This document shows positions 11,219 through 22,324 of a stretch of DNA of 64,000 bases, in pieces. The notes beneath the pieces were generated by a model. That model searched no databases. It saw only the letters and a program-made list of their open reading frames with translations, and was not told where the DNA came from. Position 1 is the stretch's first letter; each line of letters starts with the position of its first letter. The position numbers were made by a program, and so were the translations under genes. Source of the stretch: Peltaster fructicola (lineage: Eukaryota > Ascomycota > Dothideomycetes); the NCBI GenBank assembly GCA_001592805.2, contig CP051140.1, forward strand, positions 2,109,501-2,173,500, given 5' to 3'.

Positions 11219-12400
11219 GAGCCAGCTCCTCTTCAACGATAATTACTACAAACACCACAAACGTCTTTCGAGGACAATAGCCTTCCACGCTACTTTGAGA
11301 CGAGCTGCCGCGACTTGCTGAGAAAGCATGGGCCGCGGACCGCCAGTTCAACGGCGTGCCCACAACCAAATTCGCCTTGTTGGCGTGTTTCTACGCCCGT
11401 ACGCATCAAGCAGCATCGGGAAGGCCTGTCTGCACAGGATCACTCTCACGACTAGGCAATCTCCGAATAGTTGGATCAAGCGATACACACCGCCTCATGC
11501 GTACTCCTCCCAAAGATGAGAGACGATTCATGGAAGGGCAAGACAGGGCTCCACAGACCGTCCATGCTCCCACACGATCTGCCTCGACCCATGGACAGCC
11601 AGATCTAGGGCACAGATGACGAGAGAAAGTTCCTCTCCAACAATCCACACGACAAGGTTTCACACTCAAATGGCGTCTTTATGATTGCGGGGGAGAGCTA
11701 CTCCAGCATGTTCACACACTCTCTCGTGTAGGCTATGGATCTACAACTCAGGCCCCGCATGTCCGGTCAGCAAAGTCTATTGTGCAGAAGCTTCAATGCC
11801 TCTTGGCCTTGCTGCTCGGTCGACAAGACTGACTTTGAACGACGAAGCATGGATATGGCAAGCGTGGAGGCGTTCTATCTTGATGACATGAGAGCCATTC
11901 ATATCACTCATCAAAGTATACTAATGATAATGAAAAAATAATCTGTGCATTGAGAACGATCATCGGCAGGGTCATATTTTGTCAACTGCATCACCTCTAT
12001 CTTTCGACTCTTCCTCAGAGTGGAGCTGGGTGCGATAGCATCACTTGCCATCGTTAGGCTTCCAGTATCACGTTCCTTTAACGATTTGGACCGCATTCGT
12101 ATGTTGTTGCTCTATCCTTCGTCGAGTGGCCTCGGCTTCAATTCAACCGCATGTGATTTCTGATACCATGAGGAGGGCTTGCTCATATTGCCATCCTTGT
12201 CCATGCACCTTGTTCATGCTTCGTTCCTGACAGTAGTGGGAAAGGATATATTCAGGCAGTACCTTATGTACCAATCATTGTCACATTCGTTGTACCTTGC
12301 CGACAACCGAGTTATAGGTGGAATATGAAGAAGTCTACAATGATGCATCGGCGTACAGCATTCCAGACTGGCGCAGTACTCCTCAGTGCTGCATCCTTCG
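11219..12400. other. Convergent intergenic region
   Basis: Lies between the 3' ends of the bZIP gene (+) and the oxygenase gene (-) and should hold two 3' UTRs. An A/T-rich patch at about 11920-11945 is compatible with a polyadenylation region. No gene is visible. Confidence 0.5.
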
Positions 12401-13653
12401 TCATGCAGCGACGGATGACAATCCTTGCTCAGACAGGGGAGCATTATTGATGATGTCGCTCGGTACAGTCATAGATTTGCTGACTGCATCTTGTGCCTGT
12501 TGTTCACGGAGCTTCTCCAGGAGGTCAGGATACCACTTCTCGCCAACGTCAGTGTGGGACTTGATGCGGTTCATCAGTGTCGCCTCGCCGAGATGCCTCC
12601 ACCTTCCCTTGACGAAGGTGAACTCGACGTCGTCTCGCCGACCTCCCTGGCGGTCGAGCAGATCCTTACGAAGCGTGCGCACATGCTCCGGCACGTCCAT
12701 GCTCTCGAATGTTGCATCGTAGCTCACACCTTGGAAGAATGGTATGCTGTAGCGAGCGCCTTGACCTGGCTCTGGTGATAGTACACGGTGGGTCGTGCTG
12801 GTGCAAACGCCGCCTGTGACTGCCTCGAGTCCTTGTCCAATGGCAACGACCAATGTGCCTCGTATAGGCGGACAGTCGATCCACTCGCCCTTTGTGTTCT
12901 GTGCTTGCAGACCCTTCTGAGGACTGGCTTGCAGGAGATAGCTGGTCAACATCGAATCCTTATGCGGACCAACGCCTTGACCACGACCAGCGCCGAGATC
13001 AGGATACTTGACGACTTTGAGCTTGTGTTGTTGCTGTTTGTCAAAGAACTTGTCGAACGCTGTTGCTTGCATATCTAAGCTCTCAGCAATGAGGCTGGTA
13101 AAGTATATGCTGACAGCACCTGTGGTCGAGTGAGTTGTGTCCTTCAGTCAATAAAGGGCTACGTACTCATCTCCGTGATGTATCGCTCGTAGATTGGTCG
13201 AAAAGTCGGTAACATCTCTGGAGATGGCCACTGATTTGGGCCTAAGAGGTTGTAATATGGTGGATCTGTACCTTTCCTCGATGGATGAGGAGTGCTGAGA
13301 TCCAGTTGTTCTCGCCAATCTGCTTGGAATGCTGTGATCTCGTTTCCCAGCTGCTCGTTCCTCAGTACTTGCTACGCAGAGAGCAGTAGACTGCACACCT
13401 TACTATAGCCAAGGAAGCTAGGTTGGTTCTTCATCTCAATCTTGAGCTTCTCAGCATCAGGCAGCTTCTCGAAGAACTGTATGCCTTCGTGGCAGACCTG
13501 GTCGTACAGCTCCTGGCTAATTCCGGTATTGCTGATGTACATGAAGCCGACCTCGAGCAATGTCTCTCGAAGCTGCCTCAGAAACTGTGGTTTCGTCGAC
13601 TCGTCTCTCGCTAGGGATAGATCCAATATCGGGATCTCTGTGAAAGACGCCAT
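12401..13653 (-). CDS. 2-oxoglutarate/Fe(II) oxygenase, isopenicillin N synthase-like
   Basis: 385-residue member of the DIOX_N/2OG-FeII superfamily, predicted to oxidise a small molecule; substrate unknown. Three exons: 13653-13399, 13350-13167, 13119-12401. The 48 nt and 47 nt introns rebuild the continuous family block QPSFLGYSKLGNEITAFQAD and then ERYITEMSAVSIYF. The N-terminal DIOX_N domain carries the start-proximal IPILDLS and GFMYISNTGI. Metal ligands are His199/Asp201 (GPHKDSML) and His257, and the 2-oxoglutarate-binding R-x-S is Arg269/Ser271 (ARYSIPFF). No other biosynthetic genes surround it, so a secondary-metabolite role is not indicated by context. All active-site residues are present. 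Confidence 0.88.
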
Positions 13654-14148
13654 CGTGATGCTTGCCTTCTCTAGATGGGGTGCTGGTGAAGCGGGTATAC
13701 GCTGCCGTCCACCTCAGGACGTAAGGTAGACAGCGAATGCCGCTAGTGCAGATACCTTCGTCAATAGAAGGGCGAATAACACGGTTAGTAGCAAGAACTC
13801 CATTGTCTTTGGGTGATGATGTTGTGTTAAGTCGGGTGGGGCACTTTCGTGCTTATAGGCAGGATTGCGTCAGGTTGTACAGCGGTCATGTGCAAGAGCA
13901 GCGTGTTACAGAAAGGCGTGACGCCATGAAGACTCAACAGCGCAGACAAAGCGACCCAAGTCAGTGCCATGTCTGAAGCGGTGCTGTAGACCAAACTGTT
14001 TCTTGCTGTCCTTGAGGACTCTAGTGGACTGTGTGATGTCAACCGGCCTACACATACATGCCATATGCAAATGTTGCCTGTAAGTATGCAGTGCGCCAAT
14101 CGCCAAAGGTCATCGTTCGTATCATCGTCGTCATATCGATTAGTGAAG
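13654..14148. other. Intergenic, oxygenase promoter
   Basis: Holds the promoter of the oxygenase gene and the 3' flank of the GFA-domain gene, both on the minus strand. No gene or repeat is seen. Confidence 0.5.
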
Positions 14149-14999
14149 TCAAGAGTCAAGCTTCACCTTCTTAGCAGGACTTCCAGCAAGGGTAGCCTCA
14201 CTGTCTTGCATGGTCTCATCATCGCCAACTTCAACGATCTCCCAGAGCACTGTGGTCCTACCATCTTCTGTTCTGTGACCTCCCTTCTGTCGTCGAATGC
14301 GTCCAAGTGAGCTGTTCTCGATCATCTCTTCAAAGTATGGCATGCCTCGATGTTGCATGTATCGACTGATGGAAGTCCGGACTTCTGGCAACGTACCGCC
14401 GGACGGTATGCCGGTGTTCTCATGCTCCTGTAGTGCAGCACCGGAGATGTGTGTGTCCTCGTCTATGCTGCCTCCTATTACACGACCATCCGGTTGCTCA
14501 TCTCTACTCTCTTCGACATCTTCGCTGTCAGAGAAGATCTTGAGTGTTTGCAAACGATCCAGGCTCTCATCAAGCAGCGAGCCAAGCGTGACGTCTATAA
14601 GCTCTGCCGTACCAAGCTGCGACTCATCGAAAGCAGTGAGGTGTGTACCACAGTAGCCACAGAACTGTCTTCGCGTCGTTCGGATCGTTGATGGTGATAG
14701 TGCTGTAGTGTACGTCCGCCGTATCGAAGCGTGAGTCTCGTCCGCGAACTGTGCGATTGTGAAGCTGTGGTAGAAGTCAAGAGGTATGCGTAACCATGCT
14801 GTTACTGGTGAAGCTTGGGGTCTTCCTGCGAGCATGTCAGCAGGGAAGCTTCGTACGGAAGCGTGAACCACATACGACTCTGTGCGCTGTTATCGAAGAA
14901 GACTGAGGCAAGAGCTGTTGAGGCTATCGGCAGCTCGATCTGGTACTGGTTTCGCTCGCATGCGCATGATCCTCGCAGAAGACTGACCTCATCAGCCAT
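14149..14999 (-). CDS. GFA/CENP-V domain protein with acidic tail and Myc-like NLS
   Basis: 266-residue protein of the GFA (glutathione-dependent formaldehyde-activating-like, CENP-V) zinc-fold family. Exon 1 is 14999-14876 (MADEVSLLRGSCACERNQYQ), the 50 nt intron has GTATGT, a CTGAC branch site and a CGCAG acceptor, and exon 2 is 14825-14149. The structural zinc cysteines are seen in GSCACE and in RRQFCGYCGT. The central C-x-x-C that forms the second zinc site in bacterial GFA enzymes is not visible (the stretch reads VFFDNSAQSRRRPQASP), as in a fungal subgroup of the family, so enzymatic activity is doubtful. After the domain comes a 130-residue acidic region and a C-terminal PAKKVKLDS, close to the c-Myc nuclear signal. 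Confidence 0.82.
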
Positions 15000-15490
15000 G
15001 ATGGACAATCGAATGCTTTGGAGGACGTGCTACTAGTCTTCCGGATCGTGTGCTGTGATGCGAACAATCAGGCCATCCAAGCAAGCGAGGCAAGTATTGG
15101 CTGGATATGTGTAACGAATGTGAAGGAATCTGGCGCAGAATATATGCATTGGTGAAGATTATAGGCTGCAACACGACTTGACGCCCGACGCAACAGGGTC
15201 CAGCACATGGCATAGGGAAGCATGTATAAGGATCACATATAACACAATCCAATCGAGTGCTTAGCTCTGCATACAATACGTTATTTGGCGGACATGTATT
15301 CGTGATCGTAAATCATCAGTCGTGACACCCTTAGAATGCCAGTCGTCAGGCAGTGCCGAAGGACACTCAGCAATGAGAAAAGCTCGATATGCGACAAGTC
15401 CTCACCCAGGCAGCAGGACAGCACGAGGGTGCTCTTCAAGGTTGCTTGTGGCATGACCATCGACGACCAATATCTCTCTCAGGGCGGCTG
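15000..15490. other. Intergenic, GFA gene promoter
   Basis: Separates the start of the GFA gene from the end of the F-box gene on the same strand. No gene or RNA is recognised. Confidence 0.5.
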
Positions 15491-17159
15491 TCACATCCAA
15501 GGGATGCCTTTGAAGACTCGCTTTACCGGATTCTCGCACCCTATGATGCCACTCTTCATCTTCTTCGTCGCCAGACCAGCAGCGACAGATGGCAGGAGAG
15601 GAGTCTTAGGTGTCGCTTGTGACAGCTTGCCTAGCCATCTAGATGCACGAAACGAGCGTCGACCAGTGGCTGTCTGCTCTACCACCTCGACACGTTCCAA
15701 GGATCTCGGAAAGCCTGCTCCAGTGGTTGGTGACAGCATGATCGGGATCTCAGCGACCTCTGTCGTCACCTTCTGCGACTTGGCAGCCATCTTGACAAGC
15801 GGTGCGAAGGCCTGCTCCCATGTGCCGTCTGTGAGATCTATGGCCTGCAAATTGAGCTCTTCGAGCGTTCGCTTGTGAAGAGCGACGACCGCACTGATCT
15901 CCGCGGCTGAGGCCGTGGCGTTCTCCATCTCCAATTGCCGCAAATGTGGGAAGTATAAACCCGTCTGCCACTGATGTGGTTTCGGCCTTGCATCAGGCGC
16001 ACTCGAAGGGCGAGGAGTAGCAAGTGCTGGGTGCTTTGTCTGAGCTGATGCCCGACTCTGGTGAATGGGAAGAGGGCCCTTGTAGCTGTTCCATTGGAAG
16101 TTGAATGATTTGAGATTACGTTTAAAGATGGCAAGGTAAGCCTGCAGAAGCTTAAGCTGCTCTGCATTGTCAGTATCTGGCGGCAGATTGTCTGCGTGGA
16201 TGTTGAGGTGCTTGATTCGAGCCCATCTTCTGGTCGATGCTGGTGTTGCGCCAAGCCCGAGTAATGGTGTTAAAGAGACAAAGGCGCCGGGATGCACAGG
16301 CGATAGCGTCAGTGTATCGAGTGAGTTGAGACAATTGCGCTCTACCGCAATGCGTATAGACGTAAGCGCAAAGTCGACAGCACTCCGACGGTATCTCATC
16401 GATGGTGCATAGCCAGGGCAAGCCACAGCAAGGTGTGATAGGTTGACGAAAGCTGAAAAGGCCTGGACGAAGGCATCGACATTAGTTGCTGCATGAAATA
16501 GAGGTGGATATTGTCGTGTCAGGATCTCTGTAGTCTCCCAGTCGCCATATCGTGGTTGCCTTATGGCGAGCGGCTGAATGCGTGGTATGTATGTATAACT
16601 GAGCTCGTCGCCGGTCTCAGGCTCGATCAACGGTGGAAGAAAAGTCTCTTTGGTGTGTGGAAGATTGAAGGTCAACTTCTTGACGTGGAAGCCCAGTCGT
16701 TGAAGAGCTGCTTGTTTCGATGGTTTCGTAAAAGTGTTCGGTTTGAAAGTGATGCTCAGGTCGGAGAACAGCGCCGGCGCTGCCCTCACACTGAAGTCAT
16801 GACAGACCAGGCGGAGATTTGCCAAGTCGGAAGCAGGCAGGAGTGAGATCAATGGATCGCGACACTCATCCGTCAGCCAGAATCGTAGGAAAGTGCTGCT
16901 GTCTGATAAGACGAGGTTACAGACTGATGCGTAGCTATCCGCTGCTGTAACGTGTCAGCTAATCCTTGTGCAGTGCGTTGTCCTCATGCCACCTACAACG
17001 CTCGCTAGTGGTGTCAATCTCTCCGAACAGTAGACGACTGCCTCCACTCCTGGGTGTACCTGCAGAAGTTGCTGACGCGGCCGATGAGATGCTAAAGGAG
17101 GACGACGGCTTCTCGGCCAGGTAGTGCGATGGCGATGTACTATCCTGGACAGCAACCAT
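15491..17159 (-). CDS. F-box protein with leucine-rich-type C-terminal region
   Basis: 538-residue probable substrate adaptor for SCF ubiquitin ligases. Exon 1 is 17159-16997, the 52 nt intron (GTAGGT, CTGAC branch, TTACAG) is 16996-16945, and exon 2 is 16944-15491. Joining gives TSERSADSYASV and places an F-box-like motif at about residues 83-115 (RDPLISLLPASDLANLRLVC, then HDFSVRAAPALFSDL). Irregular leucine-rich elements follow (HLAVACPGYAP, SLDTLTLSP, IKHLNIHADNLP, LRQLEMENA, LEELNLQAIDLTDGTW), typical of fungal F-box proteins that read stress or nutrient signals. The first 75 residues are Ser/Ala-rich and probably disordered. The target is unknown. Confidence 0.8.
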
Positions 17160-18744
17160 TTCGAGTGCTGACCATGGGTGTATGCAACGATAACATATGT
17201 CCTGCCGGAGGTTATGACAGTAATCTGCGATCGTGAGAGCAACGACAATGTGTGAGTGGAGAGTTGTGAAGAAGGAAAATGGTCGAGGGCGGGCAGCATC
17301 GCGATCGGACGGTCCTTTTGATCAATCACCTACCACGGAGAAAGCGATTGTATGCAAGCAGCGGGCTCAAGTGGCGAGCAGCACTGGAAGCTTCGAGCGA
17401 CGAGCTATAGTGTATCATGCAGAGCGACAGAGTAGAGCGGTTTTGAAGTCACGACCATATCGCGAAAGTCGTGCGATGTAAGCGTGATGTGTGGTGGATG
17501 GGATGCGAAGGAGGCTGGAGGTGCAGTACCGGGCCGTGGTCTAGGTTTCAAGACCGTCACACAGCCAATCGACGTGCTGCTTCTTGCTGACACCGCCTGA
17601 TTTCGATGCCGGTCGGTCTGTAGCTTGGCAGAGGTACAGGAAATAGCGCACGCGAGCTGCCGTCGTGTTTGTGCTGCTTTACACGTTGTAGGTGGACGCG
17701 TAGTCGTGTATAGAGGGCGTCTTTGTCAGGCGTGGGTATCCGCGCGCTCTACGCACGTCTTCATGTGACTGTGTTTTGGCGGAGCGACCTGTTCCATGAT
17801 TAGTGTATCTAGCTCTCGATCGATTGTGCTTCTTCTCTCCTCTCGCCAAGTCTAGCACCCACCCAAGTAAATTGAATGGCCTCGTAAGCCCAGTCCGCAC
17901 TACGGTGTCTTTCTCGAATTGGCCAATGTATCGTTGCAGTGCAGCATGTCTGGTGAGTGCGGCGTTGTGCCCTACAGCGAATCTGACGGTCTTACAGGCT
18001 GCAGAGAGCTACTGTCAGTGTGTTCGCCTCGCCGGCAAACACGCCGTCTCCTGAGTGTGCGAAAGAAAATCTTGCCTTGCAGCCATTGTACTCTTGTATT
18101 AGCCTGGCGCAATTATACACGAACGCCTCGTGTCGCCCAATTCGTCGTCGAACCTTGGCTCTGGGCGTAGACTAGATTGGGAGTAGCCGTGCATATAGAG
18201 TGCTGACTGGTGAGCAAGCCCTGGCGATCCGAGATCAGCCTCTCTCATTCTTCTTCGAGCCGTGCAGCTTTCGAGAAACTCCTTCATCAATCCCGGCCCT
18301 TGGGACCATCGAAGCGATCCCTAGAAGTAGCATGGCAACTCAGAGATCTGGTTGTTGATTAAGAAGTCAAACCCTACCGACGTTGAAAGTGGTATCAGCA
18401 CCTTGGCTCGTGCGGAGCGGCTTACCTCCCGACTGCAGCGTCAGCTTCTCGCACCTTGCCTTGCACCACGTTTTCCTTTCTGGAACGTCGTCCTTAGTCC
18501 TGACAGGCGACCACCTCGACAGTCCGAATGACAGCAGAACGTATGCGAGGAGCCCTCCTGACATGGACACTTTGCTGCTGTGTCTGTCCACCTCTTACCC
18601 ATCAGCAGCGTCGGCACTGAGACACCCTTGAGAGAGCCAGCGCGCGCGCGTACGTACACCACTGTTGCAAGGACTGGAACCGCAGCACTCACTCCGAGGA
18701 CACCATCTCGACACTGGAATGGGCAGCTGTGGACAACCGCCATC
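17160..18744. promoter_or_regulatory. Divergent spacer (F-box gene / SLN1 kinase)
   Basis: A 1.6 kb spacer between divergent genes. The last 150 bp probably belong to the SLN1 leader and contain an alternating purine-pyrimidine run (GCGCGCGCGTACGTAC, about 18641-18656). No coding region is recognised. Confidence 0.5.
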
Positions 18745-18748
18745 ATGA
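18719..18748 (+). promoter_or_regulatory. Nine-residue uORF overlapping the SLN1 start codon
   Basis: An ATG at 18719 opens MGSCGQPPS and stops at TGA 18746-18748, which overlaps the ATGATG (18745-18750) proposed as the kinase start. The overlap of stop and start by two to three bases is the arrangement that permits termination-reinitiation. Its presence in the mRNA is not proven. Confidence 0.5.
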
Positions 18749-21700
18749 TGCGCATTCAAATCCGAGAGCAACTGGCCTTGCTAATACTGCTATCAGCACT
18801 CATAGGCCTTGCAGTTGTGTCTCTGGCAGTATGGTTCACCAACTACAATCTCGTGCTCAGTATACGAGCGAGTCGACTCTCCTACGTCGCAGCACTCAAG
18901 GCAGGCCAGCTGAGTTCCAATCTCAATGTCATGCAAACGGCCGTGAACATAATAAGTTCGCGAGTAGTCATTCAGTCAGCACTCAAGCGCTTCTATGCTG
19001 GCAACACCACTGATGCAAACTGGGCGTCTGCGATAACCGATCTTCAGGCTGCCATTGGCGGTCAGCGCTCACTGGGCCAACAGATCCTCCACCAGTGCCG
19101 AATATTCTCTAAGAACGACACTGGTCTAGGCGCAGGCTATTCTCTTGTCAATGTCACCGATCCAAACATTATGGGGATGTGGCGCTGCCATACACGTACC
19201 CGAACGGGTCCAATGTCTACTTGGGCGATGCAGGCTTGGGCTATCCGCCTAATCTCTATCCCAACATCACATACTCGGCAGGACAAGCCTACGTGGGCAA
19301 CATTCAATTGAACGACACTTCATCGGATCTGCTCCTCGGACCTTGGTGGATAAATGAAACACATTCTCTTGTGTCAATTACCACCACTATTATCAACAAT
19401 ACCTCGCAGACTGATGTTCTGGGATATCTCACAGTGCTTATGGACTCGGTTCTGGTCGAGGACTTGGTTTTATCCACAGCTGGTCTTGACGGCACCGGCG
19501 AGACTCTGATAGTCACTCCTAACGACATCACAAATCGCCTTCCTGATGCCTGGTCGCCTAACGACCCGAACAACCAGAATATGCTGGTGCAGTATCTAAC
19601 TTTACCTTCGAACGACACGTCCAGGCATCCGAATCATGTCTTCGGCACCGCAAATCCTCCCTTCCTGGCCAGTAGCTACCCTGCCATTGTCGCAGCATTT
19701 CAAGATAATGCCACCACACCTGAAGCATCTGGCAGTCGACTCGACACTTACAATGAGCATAACGATCGTGTATCCACTGGATATGCATCGGTTGATAGTG
19801 ATATGGTCGACTGGGTCATTCTAGTGGAGCAGGAAACGAGCGAGGTGTGGCAGCCGATCTACAACCTGCGGAATATCCTTCTAGCATGTGTTTTTGGTAC
19901 TGTCGGCTTTCTCCTGGTCATATCTTTCCCACTGGCACATTTCGCCGTCCTACCTATCCGCAGACTGCGCGAGGCAACACAGAGAAGTGTCGCGCCACCT
20001 AGTGCATCCAGATCAAGCTTCGATTCGTACTCCACCGGCGCACGCAACCAAGACGGCACTGACGATCACGATGCCGACGTCGAGGACGCTGCGATCATCG
20101 CACGCAAGGAGGGCTTCCGCGAGCGAGTCAGGAAGTGGCATTCGAAACGCAGCCGCGCAGACGAGTCTCGAAACGAAAGGCGACGCAAACGAGAGTTTCG
20201 TATACCAGGCAAGGTCAAGGAACGCAAGTTGTTCGTCAAAGACGAGCTGTCTGATCTGACCATGACTTTCAATGAAATGTCAGATGAGCTCATGATGCAG
20301 TACACAAAACTTGAGGAAAGGGTCCAGCAACGAACGGCAGAGCTAGAGATCAGTAAGAAAGCTGCAGAAGTGGCAAACCAGAGCAAGACACTCTTCATTG
20401 CAAACATCTCGCACGAGTTGAAGACGCCGCTGAACGGTATCTTAGGCATGTGCGCTGTTTGCATGCAGGAAGAAGACCCGGTCAAGTTGAAGAGGGAACT
20501 TGGTGTCATCTACAAATCAGGAGACCTTCTGCTCAACCTGCTGAACGACCTTTTGCAGTTCACGAGGAACCAAGTTGGACAGCAGCTCACCTTGGAAGAG
20601 CGCGAGTTCAGGCTTAGGGATGTCAGCAGTCAGATACTTGCCATATTTGACAAACAAGCCAAGGATGGAAACATTGGCCTGCGAGTCGAGTTCCACGCCC
20701 TGGACGGAAACGTCTCCGACGGCAACGTCAGCGATACAGATGTGGAGGTCCCTCAACCTGTCGGTCTCGATCTTGGCAGACTGAAGGATCACATCCTCTG
20801 GGGCGACGTTCATCGCATACTCCAAGTCTTGATCAACCTGACAAGCAACAGTTTGAAGTTCACACCCGCTGGTGGTAGCGTTACGCTACGCATCAAGTGC
20901 TTGGGAGATGCAAAGCCAGACCTTGTATCTACACAGGCTTCAATCGATTCGAGACAGTCTAAGAGGATTCGAATAGCAAGGCATGGTTCTGGATCTACTA
21001 TTGGCGGCCCTCGCATTTCTAGCAATAGAGGAAGCCTTCGAGACAGAGCAGCAGCAGCGATGTTGGGCGCTTCCGAAAGAGCTACATCTCCACCTCCAGT
21101 CGGCCGACTGCTCGCGTTCGAGTTTCAAGTACAGGACACTGGACCCGGTATACCACCAGACCAGCAGCAACGCATCTTCGAACCTTTCATGCAAGGCGAC
21201 CTTGGCCTCAGTCGGAAGTATGGCGGAACAGGTCTTGGCTTGAGTATCTGCTCGCAGTTGGCACAACTCATGGGTGGCAGCATTGACGTGGTGAGCACCG
21301 TAGGAGTTGGCAGCACGTTCACCATGAGAATACCGATCCGACATCTACACACTCGCAAGGATAGCAGCGCCAGTTCTGCCATCGATGTTGAAATGACACA
21401 GGCTGCACAGAGGAGAGTGTCAAGCGACGATCTAGAATCAATACTGAGAACACCTCATGGTAACCAGGACGCCGATGCTAGGAGCACACTCAGCGATCCC
21501 GGAATGAATGTCACATCGGCCAAGAAGGACTCGAAACCACGCCTTGTAGGTCTCAGTCAACCGTTCTTTGCTGCCACAGTTCCGATGGAGTCGCCTGGCT
21601 CTCAAACAGCCGCCATGGAGCGTGTCACGGCAGAGGCTGCACGCAGTGGCCGCATACGAGTGCTTGTTGCTGAAGACAATAAGGTCAACCAGGAAGTCGT

Positions 21701-22175
21701 GCTGCGGATGTTGAAATTAGAGGACATCTATGATGTGACTGTGGCATCTGACGGACAGATGGCACTCGATCTCGTCAAGGAAAACATGGAGCAGAACAAA
21801 CCACCATTCAATCTCATCTTCATGGACGTCCAGATGCCGAACGTCGATGGCATCCAGAGCACAAAGCTGATCAGGGAGATCGGGTACTCAGCGCCTATAG
21901 TGGCGTTAACTGCTTTTGCAGAAGAGAGCAATATTCAGAATTGCCTAGACAGTGGTATGAACTACTTCCTGTCGAAGCCTATACGTCGGCCACAGCTCAA
22001 GAAAGTGCTCAAAGAGTACTGTGCGCCGATACCCGAGGAGAACGAGGATGTGACGCCTGGAGAGCCGAAGGTAGTGGAAACACCCGCGCACAACCAAACG
22101 GTCGTTGTCGATACGTCACCCACTAAGAACGGTGCAGTACCGTCTACGCAAGAGGTGAAGCTCGTCGAGCATTGA
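18745..22175 (+). CDS. sln1: SLN1-type hybrid histidine kinase, with an apparent one-base frameshift
   Basis: Plasma-membrane osmosensing kinase acting above the Ypd1-Ssk1-HOG phosphorelay. The start MMRIQIREQLALLILLSAL matches Sln1 homologues; TM1 is residues 8-30, an extracellular sensor domain follows, and TM2 (LLACVFGTVGFLLVISFPLA) precedes a HAMP-like LPIRRLREATQRS. A coiled coil leads into the H-box FIANISHELKTPLNGILG (His near residue 556), the ATPase domain (INLTSNSLKF, DTGPGIPPDQQQ, GGTGLGLSI), and a C-terminal receiver (VLVAEDNKVNQE, FMDVQMP, LSKPIR). The frame 18745-19176 ends in NVTDPNIMG and homology resumes in another frame at VALPYTYPNGS (19179); one more G in the GGGG run at 19173-19176 would give NIMGDVALPY. 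No intron of suitable size and signals is visible there. About 1143 residues in all, normal for Sln1. Confidence 0.9.
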
Positions 22176-22324
22176 GATATATCTGTTGTTTATTGTGTTG
22201 TTCTTAAAAGCGAGGCGTTGGGCGGCACGAGAGATATCTAGGCTCATGGAAAGCATGCATGTATTCCACAGGCGTTGTTTTGATCTGATACAACTACTTC
22301 AACGAAGAGAGTTTCACTTTTACA
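22176..22324. other. Short convergent spacer
   Basis: Shared 3' flank of the SLN1 kinase and the MFS transporter gene, 149 bp between stop codons. Confidence 0.6.

Noticed and set aside
12401-13653. Reading the oxygenase as part of a biosynthetic cluster
   Set aside because: Neighbours are a GFA-domain protein, an F-box protein and a bZIP factor; there is no core synthase or other tailoring enzyme.
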